Below, piece after piece: positions 35,665 through 43,831 of a stretch of 64,000 nucleotides of DNA (its first letter is position 1; each line of letters begins with the position of its first letter). The notes under the pieces were generated by a model. That model ran no database searches. It was not told the origin of the DNA and was given only the letters and a program-made list of their open reading frames with translations. The DNA is from Iamia sp. SCSIO 61187 (GTDB lineage Bacteria > Actinomycetota > Acidimicrobiia > Acidimicrobiales > Iamiaceae), in assembly GCF_019443745.1 (NCBI RefSeq), contig NZ_CP050948.1, positions 1,736,001 to 1,800,000 of the forward strand, read 5' to 3'. The position numbers were made by a program, and so were the translations under genes.

Positions 35665-37376
35665 TCGCTTCGGCGCGCTGGGAGCGCTTCTTGCCGGGCG
35701 GCGGTCGGGAGCACCTGGTCGACCTGGGTCGTCGCTCGCAGCAGGTCCTCGGCGTCGCCGGTGTGACCGGTGTGGTCGTGGGCCTCCTCGTCGCCGGGTT
35801 CGAGGGGTTGGCCGAGACCCTCACCTTCGAGCGGGTCCTCGACCTGCCGCTGGCCGTGCAGGCCGGGGCGCCGGCCGTGGGGCTGGCCCTGACCGCGCTG
35901 ATCCTGCGCATCGGCGGGTCCTCGGCGTCGCCGTCGACGTCGGACGACTACATCCGGGCCTTCCACGACACCCGCGGGGGGCGCCTGCGCCTGCGCGACC
36001 TGCCCATCAAGCTGCTCGCCTCGGTGGCGACCCTGGGATCGGGCGTGCCCCTCGGCCACGAGGGCCCGGCGATCTACGCCGGCGCGTCCCTCGGTGCCGC
36101 GGCCCAGCGCCGCCTGAGCCGCCTCTTCAGCGCCGAGCAGGCCAAGCTGCTGATGGTCGCGGGCGCCGCCGCCGGCGTGTCCGCCGTGTTCAAGGCCCCC
36201 GTCACCGGGCTGGTCTTCGCCCTCGAGGTGCCGTTCCAGGACGACCTCGCCCGCCGCATGGTGCTGCCGGCCGCCATCAGCTCGGCGGCCAGCTACGTCA
36301 CCTTCGCCAGCCTGGCCGGGACCGAGCCGCTGCTGCCGGTGGCCGGGCGCCCTCCGTTCAACCTCGTCGACCTGGGCGGGGCGGCCGTGATCGGGCTCGT
36401 CGCCGGGTGCCTCGCCCGCGTCTTCGTCTCGCTCATCCGCCACGCCAAGACGTTGTCCGGCCAGGGCCACCCCGTCGTGCGGGTCGCCGGTGCCGGGGCC
36501 ACCCTCGCCGTCGTCGTCCTGGCCGGGCACGCCCTCGGCGACGGCCCGCTGGGCCTCGGCCCGGGCTACAACGCCCTGCGCTGGGCCCTCGAACCCGAGC
36601 ACAGCGTCGTCGCCATCGTCGCCCTCGGCACCCTGCGGGTCGCGGGCACGGCGGCGGCCGTGGCGGGCGGTGGCACCGGAGGGCTGTTCATCCCCCTCGT
36701 GATCCAGGGCGCCCTGGTGGGGCGGGCCGTCGGCGGGGTGTTCGACATGGAGGGGACGAGCCTGTTCCCCGTGGTGGGCATGGCGGCCTTCCTCGGGGCG
36801 GGGTACCGGGTCCCCCTGGCCGCCGTCGTCTTCGTGGCCGAGTTCACCGGCCAACCGGGCTTCGTCGTGCCCGGGCTCATCGCCGCCGTCGTGGCCCAGC
36901 TCGTGATGGGCCGGGCGTCGATCTCGCCGTACCAGTCGACGGGCCGGGTCGGTCACCTCGAGCACCGGCTGCGGATGCCGCTGACCCTCGTCGTCGACTC
37001 CGAGGCCCGGACCGTCCCGCCCGACGCCACCGTCGACGAGCTGTTCTGGCACCACCTCGTCGGGACCCGCCAGCAGTCGGTGCCGGTGGTCGACGGCGAC
37101 ACCTACCTCGGCATGGCCGAGGCCCACCGGCTCGCCCAGATCGACCGGGAGTCCTGGCCGACGACCACGGTGGCCGAGGCCATGCGCACCGGGCTCCCGG
37201 TCGCCGGGCCCGACTGGCTGCTGTCGGACGCCATCCGGGCCATGGAGGCCTCCGACACCGACCGCCTGGCGGTGTGCGACGACGGCCGCTTCATCGGCGT
37301 CATCACCGCCGCCGACCTGGTGCGGCTGGACGAGATCATCGACGCCACCGAGGGGGACCCGGACCGGCGGGGGTGA
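35661..37376 (+). CDS. ClC-family chloride channel/transporter with CBS pair
   Basis: The 571-residue protein has about ten to twelve membrane helices and the ClC motifs GSGVPLGHEGPAIYAGASLG (GxEGP region), AVFKAPVTGLVFALE and GGGTGGLFIPLVIQGA. The C-terminal 130 residues hold two CBS motifs (about 437-565), usually nucleotide sensors. In GHEGP the usual Lys/Arg/Gly before Glu is His, while Glu is kept. It conducts or exchanges Cl- with H+ or fluoride-like ions. Start GTG 35661 overlaps the MarR stop by 4 bp. Confidence 0.9.
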   Translation: MIASARWERFLPGGGREHLVDLGRRSQQVLGVAGVTGVVVGLLVAGFEGLAETLTFERVLDLPLAVQAGAPAVGLALTALILRIGGSSASPSTSDDYIRAFHDTRGGRLRLRDLPIKLLASVATLGSGVPLGHEGPAIYAGASLGAAAQRRLSRLFSAEQAKLLMVAGAAAGVSAVFKAPVTGLVFALEVPFQDDLARRMVLPAAISSAASYVTFASLAGTEPLLPVAGRPPFNLVDLGGAAVIGLVAGCLARVFVSLIRHAKTLSGQGHPVVRVAGAGATLAVVVLAGHALGDGPLGLGPGYNALRWALEPEHSVVAIVALGTLRVAGTAAAVAGGGTGGLFIPLVIQGALVGRAVGGVFDMEGTSLFPVVGMAAFLGAGYRVPLAAVVFVAEFTGQPGFVVPGLIAAVVAQLVMGRASISPYQSTGRVGHLEHRLRMPLTLVVDSEARTVPPDATVDELFWHHLVGTRQQSVPVVDGDTYLGMAEAHRLAQIDRESWPTTTVAEAMRTGLPVAGPDWLLSDAIRAMEASDTDRLAVCDDGRFIGVITAADLVRLDEIIDATEGDPDRRG

Positions 37377-37380
37377 CCGT

Positions 37381-37410
37381 CGGCCGGTCCCGGGGGGCTC
37401 CGACCGGCCG
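37381..37410. terminator. Hairpin between the convergent ClC and MerR genes
   Basis: CGGCCGGTC (37381-37389) pairs perfectly with GACCGGCCG (37402-37410) over a 12-nt loop. It begins 4 bp after the ClC stop and ends 2 bp before the MerR stop, so it probably serves both genes. Confidence 0.55.
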
Positions 37411-37412
37411 GC

Positions 37413-38168
37413 TCAGGCGGCGGCGCCGAACAGGGCGGTGACCAGGGGCTCGGCTTCGACGGGGGCCCGCACGTCGAGGGTGGTGCCGTCGGCGTCGATG
37501 CCGACGGTGAAGGAGAAGAAGCGGCAGCAGTCCTGCTCGGCGGCCACCAGGCGGAGGAGGTCCGGCAGCGGCGTGGCCGCGTCGAAGGCGAGCCGCACCC
37601 CGCCGCCGGGCGCCGGCGAGCGGCGCTCGACGTGGGCGAGCAGCCCGCTCCACTCCCGCTCGCGCTCGTGCACCCCCTCGGCCGAGAGGCTGCAGGCGAT
37701 CGGGACGTCCTCGCGAGGTGGCTTCGGCCCCAGCTCGACGGGCGCGGAGCGGTCGTGGGGGAGCGGCGCCATGCACGCGCAGCCGTCGTCGCACGGCCCG
37801 TCGATGGGCTCGGCGCCCAGCTGCGTGGCGGCCGCCTGGAGCTGGCCGGCGAACCGGGTCAGCTCCTGCAGCCGCTGCTCGGTCTCGGCGATCTTCGCCG
37901 TGACCAGCTCGTGGAACCGGCGCTGGACGGGACCGCACCGGTCGCCGTCCCACACCGACACCAGGTCGGTGATCTCCTCCAGCGTGCACCCGAGCTGCTT
38001 GGCCCGGGCGATGAACGCCAGGCGGTCCACGGTGGCCTCGTCGTAGAGGCGGTACCCCGCCGCCGTGCGCGCGGCCGGAGGGACCAGGCCGATGCCCTCG
38101 TAGTAGCGGAGCGACGAGGTCGAGAACCCCGTCCGCTCGGCGACCTGCCCGATGGTCAGCGTGCTCAT
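37413..38168 (-). CDS. MerR-family metal-type regulator with extra C-terminal domain
   Basis: The 251-residue protein has the MerR winged helix (residues 3-70, IGQVAERTGFSTSSLRYYEGIG) and a dimer helix. A Cys-rich segment follows (CDDGCACMAPL, about residues 136-146), typical of MerR proteins that bind thiophilic metals. The last 100 residues (PIACSLSAEGVHERERE to the end, with EQDCCRFFSF) form a second domain like that seen in some actinobacterial MerR proteins. It should sense a metal and act on its own promoter (20-bp spacer). No metal-resistance gene is next to it, so the inducer is uncertain. Confidence 0.83.
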   Translation of the reverse strand: MSTLTIGQVAERTGFSTSSLRYYEGIGLVPPAARTAAGYRLYDEATVDRLAFIARAKQLGCTLEEITDLVSVWDGDRCGPVQRRFHELVTAKIAETEQRLQELTRFAGQLQAAATQLGAEPIDGPCDDGCACMAPLPHDRSAPVELGPKPPREDVPIACSLSAEGVHEREREWSGLLAHVERRSPAPGGGVRLAFDAATPLPDLLRLVAAEQDCCRFFSFTVGIDADGTTLDVRAPVEAEPLVTALFGAAA

Positions 38169-38175
38169 GGCCTGC

Positions 38176-38207
38176 ACGGTACGGGTTCGACCCGGGTCGA
38201 AGGTCAA
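38176..38207 (-). promoter_or_regulatory. MerR-type promoter with 20-bp spacer and palindromic operator
   Basis: On the minus strand TTGACC (38207-38202) and TACCGT (38181-38176) are separated by exactly 20 bp. The perfect dyad TTCGACCCGGGTCGAA (38201-38186) fills the spacer. Over-long spacers with a central dyad are the hallmark of MerR-activated promoters. The ATG start follows 7 nt after the -10. Confidence 0.72.
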
Positions 38208-38229
38208 TGTCCAGGACGGTGACATCGGT

Positions 38230-38274
38230 CGCCCGCCGGACAGGCTCGGTGCTCCCCGACCTGTCCGGCGGGCG
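38230..38274 (-). terminator. 15-bp stem hairpin after the first MMPL gene
   Basis: CGCCCGCCGGACAGG (38230-38244) pairs perfectly with CCTGTCCGGCGGGCG (38260-38274) around a 15-nt loop, 5 bp past the MMPL stop at 38280. It separates the MMPL operon from the MerR promoter. Confidence 0.6.
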
Positions 38275-38279
38275 CCCAC

Positions 38280-40484
38280 TCAGCCGACGGGGACCCGGGT
38301 GGGGTCGGCGTCGTCGGTGGCGACGGCGCCGGCCGGTGGGGCCGGGTCCGGGGGAGGGGCGCTGGTCCCGCCCTCGACGTCGATGGCCGGCAGCAGCCGG
38401 TCCAGCCACCGGGGCAGCCACCAGTTGCGGTCCCCGAGCAGCTCCATGGTGGCCGGCACCAGGACCATGCGGACCACGGTGGCGTCGACCAGGACGGCGG
38501 TCGCCAGACCGATGCCGGCCAGCTTGAGGAACACCACGTCCTCCATCACGAAGGCGCCGAAGACGGTGACCATGATGGCGGCGGCGGCGGTGATCACCCG
38601 GGCCGTGCTGGCCAGGCCGTCGGCGACGGCCCGCCGGTCGTCGCCGGTGCGGAGGTGCTCCTCCCGGATGCGGGACAGCAGGAACACCTCGTAGTCCATC
38701 GACAGGCCGAACAAGATGGCGAACATCATCATCGGCAGCCACGCGGGGACGGGCGTGGCGTCGTCGATGCCGACGAGCCCGCCGAACCAGCCGCCGTCGG
38801 CGGCCAGCGTCATCACGCCGTAGGCGGCGCCGATCGACAAGATGTTCATGACCGCCGCCTTGAGCGCGACGGGGATCGAGCGGAAGACCGACATCAGCAA
38901 GACGAACGACAGCACGACCACGCCGCCGATCAGGAGCGGCAGCCGGCCGGCGGTCTGCTCGCTGTCGTCGATGAACGCCGCGGTCGTGCCGCCCACCGCC
39001 ACCTCGACCCCGGTGCCGGCCACGGAGTCGGGGATGACGTCGTCGCGCAGGGTGTGCACCAGGTCCTGGGTGGCCTCGTCCTGGGGTCCGGTCGCGGGCA
39101 CGACGGAGATGACGGCGGCGTCGCCGCTGCCGTTGACCACCGGCGGGACGATGGTCGCCACGCCCTCGGTGGCGGCCAGGTCAGCGGCCACGGCCTCGAC
39201 GGCGGCGGAGGCGGCCGCCTCGTCGCCGGCGTCGGAGAGGTCGGCCGCCACGAGCAGGGGCCCGTTGGCGCCGCGCCCGAAGCCCTCGCTGATCAGGTCG
39301 TAGGCCCGACGGCTGGTCAGCTCGGTCGAGCCGTTCCCGGCGTCGGGCATCCCGAAGCGCATGTCGGTGGCCGGGGCGGCCAGGACGAGCAGGACGACCA
39401 GCGCCCCGAGCCCGGCGACGAGGGGCCGCCGCTGCATGACGCGGCTCCAGCGCCACGACAGGGTGCGTCGGCCCTCGGCCGCGGGGCGGACCCGCGGGAC
39501 CCGCAGGCGGTCGATGTTCGTCCCCGCGAAGCCCAGGAGCGCGGGCAGCACGGTGACCGAGGCCAGCACGACGGCCAGGACGACGAGCGAGGTGGACAGG
39601 GCCACGCCCCAGAGGTAGCTGCGGCCGACCAGCACGAGCCCGAAGATCGACACCACCACGGTCGACCCGGCGAACACGACCGCCCGACCGGCCGTCGTGC
39701 CCGCCAGCTCCACCGCGTCCGAGGGCTCGCGGCCCTCGGCCAGGGCACTCCGGTAGCGCGTGACGATGAACAGGGCGTAGTCGATGCCCACGCCGATGCC
39801 GATCATGGTGGCGAGCATCACCCCGAAGTCGGGGACCTCGACGAGGTTGGTCGCGAGGCGGACGCCCGCCAGGCCCAGCCCGAGGCCGAACCCGGCCACG
39901 ACGAGCGGCAGGCCGGCGGCGAGCACCGAGCCGAAGGCCACGAGCAAGATGACGAGGGCCGCCATCAGCCCGACCGACTCGGAGCCGGCCTCTCCCTGCT
40001 CGACCTTCTCGACGGGGTAGCCGCCGAGCTCGATCCGCAGGCCGTCGCCCTCGGCCGCGCCGGCCCGGTCGATCACCTCCTCGATCGACTCGGCCGGCAG
40101 CTCCATGGAGTCCTGGTCGAAGCGGACCTTCAGCAGTCCGGTCGTCCCGTCCGGGGAGAGGGGGCCGGGCTCGGCGGCGACGACGTGGTCGACGCCGGCG
40201 ATGTCGTCGGCGAGGGCGCCGACCCGGGCGGTGGTGGCGGGGTCGGTGACCCCGGCCGGGTCGGTGTAGGCGACGTCGACGGTGCCCCCGGCGAACTCCG
40301 GGAACCGCTCCCGCAGCAGCTCGACCGCCTCGGCCGAGTCGCTCCCGGGGACCGTCATGTCCTGCTCGGTCTCGCCGCCGGCCGCACCGGCCAGCACCGA
40401 GGCGGCGACGATGGCGGCGATCCACAGCACGACGACGCGCCGGCGTCGCCGGTAGCTCCAGGTGACGAGGCGGCGCAGCTTCAC
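38280..40484 (-). CDS. MMPL-family (RND) transporter, first copy
   Basis: The 734-residue protein has about twelve membrane helices and two RND halves, each with a large loop after its first helix. Recognisable motifs include GIGVGIDYALFIVTRYR and FGLSMDYEVFLLSRIREE, with the conserved Asp-Tyr proton-relay residues. MMPL proteins export lipids or drugs using the proton gradient. Its start overlaps the stop of the DUF6223 gene by 4 bp. The pair is divergent from an OmpR-type system and shares its control region. A second MMPL lies at 43828. Confidence 0.92.
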   Translation of the reverse strand: MKLRRLVTWSYRRRRRVVVLWIAAIVAASVLAGAAGGETEQDMTVPGSDSAEAVELLRERFPEFAGGTVDVAYTDPAGVTDPATTARVGALADDIAGVDHVVAAEPGPLSPDGTTGLLKVRFDQDSMELPAESIEEVIDRAGAAEGDGLRIELGGYPVEKVEQGEAGSESVGLMAALVILLVAFGSVLAAGLPLVVAGFGLGLGLAGVRLATNLVEVPDFGVMLATMIGIGVGIDYALFIVTRYRSALAEGREPSDAVELAGTTAGRAVVFAGSTVVVSIFGLVLVGRSYLWGVALSTSLVVLAVVLASVTVLPALLGFAGTNIDRLRVPRVRPAAEGRRTLSWRWSRVMQRRPLVAGLGALVVLLVLAAPATDMRFGMPDAGNGSTELTSRRAYDLISEGFGRGANGPLLVAADLSDAGDEAAASAAVEAVAADLAATEGVATIVPPVVNGSGDAAVISVVPATGPQDEATQDLVHTLRDDVIPDSVAGTGVEVAVGGTTAAFIDDSEQTAGRLPLLIGGVVVLSFVLLMSVFRSIPVALKAAVMNILSIGAAYGVMTLAADGGWFGGLVGIDDATPVPAWLPMMMFAILFGLSMDYEVFLLSRIREEHLRTGDDRRAVADGLASTARVITAAAAIMVTVFGAFVMEDVVFLKLAGIGLATAVLVDATVVRMVLVPATMELLGDRNWWLPRWLDRLLPAIDVEGGTSAPPPDPAPPAGAVATDDADPTRVPVG

Positions 40485-40852
40485 GCCACCCCCCGGGTGC
40501 GGGTCCGGGCCACGCCGCCGAGGGCGACGCCGATCAGCCCCAGCACCACGGCCACGAAGGCGCCGCCGCGGCCGTTGCCGCTGCCGACGTCACCGTCGGC
40601 GGTGGCCGCCAGGACGACGCCGAGGACGGCGCCCGAGAGGCCGAGCACCACGGCGGCGAGGCCCGAGCCGATGCGATCTCCGGGGCCTCGGTCGGGGCCG
40701 CGGCGGCCGATGGAGCGGACGACGGCCACGCCGCCGACGACGGCGCCGGCCAGGGCGACCACCGTCGCCACCACGGACCCGGCTCTGCCCCCGCTGATGG
40801 CGAGCACGTCGGCGACGACCGGTTGGAACGTTGATGTGTCGTTGATGTCCAT
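40481..40852 (-). CDS. DUF6223-like small membrane protein
   Basis: The 123-residue product has three hydrophobic helices separated by two ATADGDVGSGNGRGG-like loops, the pattern of DUF6223 proteins. Function is unknown. It heads the MMPL operon (4-bp overlap with the transporter start). The ATG lies 7 nt after GATCGT and downstream of an 11-bp direct repeat, so it is probably activated by the divergent response regulator. Confidence 0.72.
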   Translation of the reverse strand: MDINDTSTFQPVVADVLAISGGRAGSVVATVVALAGAVVGGVAVVRSIGRRGPDRGPGDRIGSGLAAVVLGLSGAVLGVVLAATADGDVGSGNGRGGAFVAVVLGLIGVALGGVARTRTRGVA

Positions 40853-40859
40853 GGCGGCG

Positions 40860-40891
40860 ACGATCGGCCGGCGACGTGAAGCGATCGTGAA
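40860..40891 (-). promoter_or_regulatory. Response-regulator box and promoter of the MMPL operon
   Basis: On the minus strand TTCAC-N6-TTCAC (40891-40876) is followed by N10 and GATCGT (40865-40860), which is 7 nt before ATG 40852. The 11-bp repeat spacing is that of OmpR-family sites. An identical module facing the other way lies at 40960-40991. Confidence 0.62.
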
Positions 40892-40959
40892 GGGATCGTG
40901 TGGATGTCGCGCGTGGCGACGGACGCCCGGCGTCTTCTTCGCACCGTCTCCGCCCCACC

Positions 40960-40991
40960 TTCACGCCGTCTTCACACCCTCCGACGATCGT
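40960..40991 (+). promoter_or_regulatory. Mirror response-regulator box and promoter of the two-component operon
   Basis: TTCAC-N6-TTCAC (40960-40975), N10, then GATCGT (40986-40991): the same spacing and -10 as the opposite module. The leader to GTG 41057 is about 60 nt. Confidence 0.6.
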
Positions 40992-41056
40992 GGCGCCGAG
41001 GGCGGGGACCGAGCAGGAGGGACGACGAGGACGTGCACCGACGCGATGATGGGACC

Positions 41057-41743
41057 GTGGCCAAGAGCGTGCTCCTGGTGGACGACGAGGCCAAGATCGT
41101 CGAGGTCGTCGGGGACTACCTGCGCGGGGCCGGGTTCGTCGTCAGCACGGCCTCCGACGGCGAGCGGGCGGTCGCCGCCGCCCGGGCCCGGCCGCCGGAC
41201 CTCGTGGTCCTGGACCTGGGGCTGCCCGGCCTCGACGGCCTGGACGTCGCCCGCGAGCTGCGCCGCTCCTCGTCGGTGCCGATCATCATGCTCACGGCGC
41301 GAGGCGAGGAGGCCGACCGGGTGCTCGGGTTGGAGCTGGGCGCCGACGACTACGTGGTCAAGCCGTTCAGCCCCCGCGAGCTGTTGGCCCGGGTGCGGGC
41401 CGTCCTGCGTCGCACCGACGAGGGCGGGGCGAGCGAGCGGGAGCGGTTCGCGGTCGGCGACGTGGTGGTGGACTGCGGCCGACGCCAGGTCACCGTGGCC
41501 GACCGCGCCGTCGACCTGACGGCCACCGAGTTCGACCTGCTGGCGGAGCTGGCCCGCCAGCCCGGGCGCGTCCTCAGCCGCAGCCAGCTGCTCGGCGCCA
41601 TCCACGGCGTGGCCGTCCCGTCCTACGAGCGCACCGTCGACGTCCACGTCAAGAACCTCCGCCGCAAGATCGAACCCGACCCCCACCGGCCCCGCTACCT
41701 GCTGACCGTGCACCGCGTCGGCTACCGCTTCGCCGATGGCTGA
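41057..41743 (+). CDS. OmpR-family response regulator (BaeR/MprA-like)
   Basis: The 228-residue protein has receiver residues D9/D10, D53 and Lys102, then a winged-helix domain ending VHVKNLRRKIEPDPHRPRYL. It probably binds the two mirror TTCAC repeats upstream and so controls both its own operon and the MMPL operon. Start GTG 41057 begins directly at the receiver; the frame upstream to 40898 would run through the promoter. The stop overlaps the kinase start by 8 bp. Confidence 0.9.
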   Translation: MAKSVLLVDDEAKIVEVVGDYLRGAGFVVSTASDGERAVAAARARPPDLVVLDLGLPGLDGLDVARELRRSSSVPIIMLTARGEEADRVLGLELGADDYVVKPFSPRELLARVRAVLRRTDEGGASERERFAVGDVVVDCGRRQVTVADRAVDLTATEFDLLAELARQPGRVLSRSQLLGAIHGVAVPSYERTVDVHVKNLRRKIEPDPHRPRYLLTVHRVGYRFADG

Positions 41744-42866
41744 TCGACCCGTCGAGCGGCCCCCGGCCCCGCCGGTCGAGGGGCGACCGAACCCGGCCCG
41801 CCCCGGGTCGTCCGGCGAGGCGCAGCGGTTCCGGCGCCGGCTGAGGTGGGGCGCGGTGCTCCTCGTGCTGGCGTGGACGGTCCTCGCCGCCCTCATCACC
41901 GGGATGGCGAGCGGGTACTGGGGGACGCTCGGTCTGCCGGCCGACGCCGAGCACGAGGACCAGCCGCGCGGCCTGATCGTCATCGGCGCCGCGACCCTCC
42001 TCGCCGCGGTGGCCACGACCGTGACCTACCGGCGGGTGAGCGGGCCGGTGGGCGATCTCCTCCTCGCCGCCGACCAGGTGACGACGGGTGCGTACGGGAC
42101 GGTCGACGTCGACGTCCGCGGACCCCGCGAGCTGCGGCTCCTCACCGCCACGTTCAACGAGATGGCGGCCCGCCTGGCCGCCGACGAGGAGCACCGGCGG
42201 CGCTTCCTGGCCGACATCACCCACGAGCTGCGGAACCCGCTGGCCGTGCTGCAGAGCGAGATCGAGGCCCAGCTCGACGGCGTCCACCCCCGCGACGACC
42301 ACCACCTCCTCTCGCTCCTCGACGAGACCCGCCGGCTCGGGCACCTGGTCGACGACCTGCACACCCTGGCCCTGGCCGAGACCGGGCGCCTGGCCCTCCA
42401 GCAGGAGGTGGTGGCCCTGGGCGGGCTGGTCGACGAGGTCGTGGGGCGCCACGAGGCCCACGCCCGGCAGCGGGCCGTGGCCCTGCGGGCCTCGGTCGCC
42501 CCCGGTCTGCCCAAGGCGTGGGCCGACCCGGCCCGGATCCGCCAGGTCCTCGACAACCTGCTCGCCAACGCCATCCGCCACACACCGGCCGGGGGCGAGG
42601 TGGTCATCGAGGTGTCGGCCGGGGACGGACCCGCACCCGGGCCGCCGGCGGCGGTGCGGTTCCGGGTGACCGACGCCGGCCCGGGGTTCCGCGACGACCA
42701 GCTGGGCCAGGTCTTCGAGCGGTTCAAGCGGGCCGGCGACTCCAGCGGCAGCGGTCTGGGCCTCTCCATCGCCCGCGACCTGGTCCGCGCCCACGGCGGC
42801 ACCATCGAGGCCGGCAACGACCCGACCACCGGCGGCGCGTCGGTCTCCTTCACCCTCCCGACCTGA
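41736..42866 (+). CDS. Sensor histidine kinase (BaeS-like)
   Basis: The 376-residue protein has two membrane helices (about 38-60 and 78-97) with only a short outside loop. HAMP follows, then the H-box DITHELRNPLAVL (His163), N-box NLLANAIRHTP, G1 TDAGPGF and G2 GSGLGLSIA. The short sensor loop suggests it detects membrane stress or lipids, matching the neighbouring MMPL exporter. Confidence 0.9.
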   Translation: MADRPVERPPAPPVEGRPNPARPGSSGEAQRFRRRLRWGAVLLVLAWTVLAALITGMASGYWGTLGLPADAEHEDQPRGLIVIGAATLLAAVATTVTYRRVSGPVGDLLLAADQVTTGAYGTVDVDVRGPRELRLLTATFNEMAARLAADEEHRRRFLADITHELRNPLAVLQSEIEAQLDGVHPRDDHHLLSLLDETRRLGHLVDDLHTLALAETGRLALQQEVVALGGLVDEVVGRHEAHARQRAVALRASVAPGLPKAWADPARIRQVLDNLLANAIRHTPAGGEVVIEVSAGDGPAPGPPAAVRFRVTDAGPGFRDDQLGQVFERFKRAGDSSGSGLGLSIARDLVRAHGGTIEAGNDPTTGGASVSFTLPT

Positions 42867-43017
42867 CGTCGTGGCGGTCGTTCGAAAACCGTGCCGACCT
42901 CGCGGTCGCCGGGCGGAAGACTGGGGGCCGGCGATGAGTTGTCCCCTCACGAGTCGTCAGACCTGAATAGCGACGCCGCCGCCGGCGTCACGTCGTCCCG
43001 TCACCTCGGAGCCCCCG
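42867..43017 (+). other. 151-bp intergenic region
   Basis: It lies between the kinase and the PGPGW-like gene. No clear promoter or hairpin was found beyond short AT-richer stretches around 42880 and 42935-42970. Confidence 0.4.
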
Positions 43018-43344
43018 ATGCGGCACCTCCCCACCCCCGCACCCGGCGCCAGCGGTCCGCCGGCGCGGCCCGTCCGGCGGACGATCCGCCGGGTGGCCGT
43101 CACCGTGGGCGGCGGGGCCGTGGTGGCGGCCGGGGTGGTCATGCTGGTCGTCCCCGGACCGGGGCTGGTGACCATCGCCGTCGGCCTCTCGGTCCTCGGT
43201 CGGGAGCACGCGTGGGCCGCCCGGCTCGAGCAGCGGGTCCGGGCCCGGGTGGTCGCCGCCGCCCGCCAGGTGCGGCGCTCCGCGGTCGGCGCCGGGCGCC
43301 CCGAGGCGCCCGCCGAGCGCGAGCGGCACGACGAGGCCGCCTGA
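43018..43344 (+). CDS. Small PGPGW-motif membrane protein
   Basis: The 108-residue product has a membrane segment containing VVMLVVPGPGLVTIAVGLSV, the core of the PGPGW family, followed by a basic Arg/Ala-rich helix. Function is unknown. The tryptophan of PGPGW is here Leu-Val. The start is ATG 43018, with CGGAG 7 nt upstream. Confidence 0.75.
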   Translation: MRHLPTPAPGASGPPARPVRRTIRRVAVTVGGGAVVAAGVVMLVVPGPGLVTIAVGLSVLGREHAWAARLEQRVRARVVAAARQVRRSAVGAGRPEAPAERERHDEAA

Positions 43345-43366
43345 CCTCGTCGGCGGCGATGTGGCG

Positions 43367-43831
43367 TCAGGCCGAGGCCGAGCGGCGGCGACGGGCCAGG
43401 ACGAGGGCGACGAGGCCGGCGAGGGCACCGAAGACGGTCCCCACCACCAGGCTGCTGACGACCGTCGACACCCGGAGGAACCCCTCCTCGGCGCCCTGGG
43501 CGACGTTGCCCTCGAGGCCCGGCGGGTCGTCACCGAAGCTCTCGTCCCAGAGGACCATGTGGAGGACGGCGAGGATCACGCCGTAGACGAGGCCCACCCC
43601 GGCCAGCGCGAGCACCGGTCGAGCGACGCGCTGGCGGTGGGCGTACCAGACCCAGACGGAGGGCGGACCGAAGACGAGGACGAGGTTCAGCGGTCCGACG
43701 TCGACCCCCAGGTCGTGGAGGACGACCCGCGGGGCGGTCAGGAGCCCGAGACCCACGCTGGCGACGAGACCGATGCGTCCCGCCGGAGGTGCGGTCCCCT
43801 CGGACGGGAGCGGACGGGTCGGGTCCGTCAC
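43367..43831 (-). CDS. Four-helix membrane protein of unknown function
   Basis: The 154-residue protein has four hydrophobic segments and WYAHRQRVARPVLALAGVG between the second and third. The start GTG 43831 overlaps the stop of the second MMPL gene by 4 bp, so it is the last gene of that operon. No family was recognised. Confidence 0.72.
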   Translation of the reverse strand: MTDPTRPLPSEGTAPPAGRIGLVASVGLGLLTAPRVVLHDLGVDVGPLNLVLVFGPPSVWVWYAHRQRVARPVLALAGVGLVYGVILAVLHMVLWDESFGDDPPGLEGNVAQGAEEGFLRVSTVVSSLVVGTVFGALAGLVALVLARRRRSASA

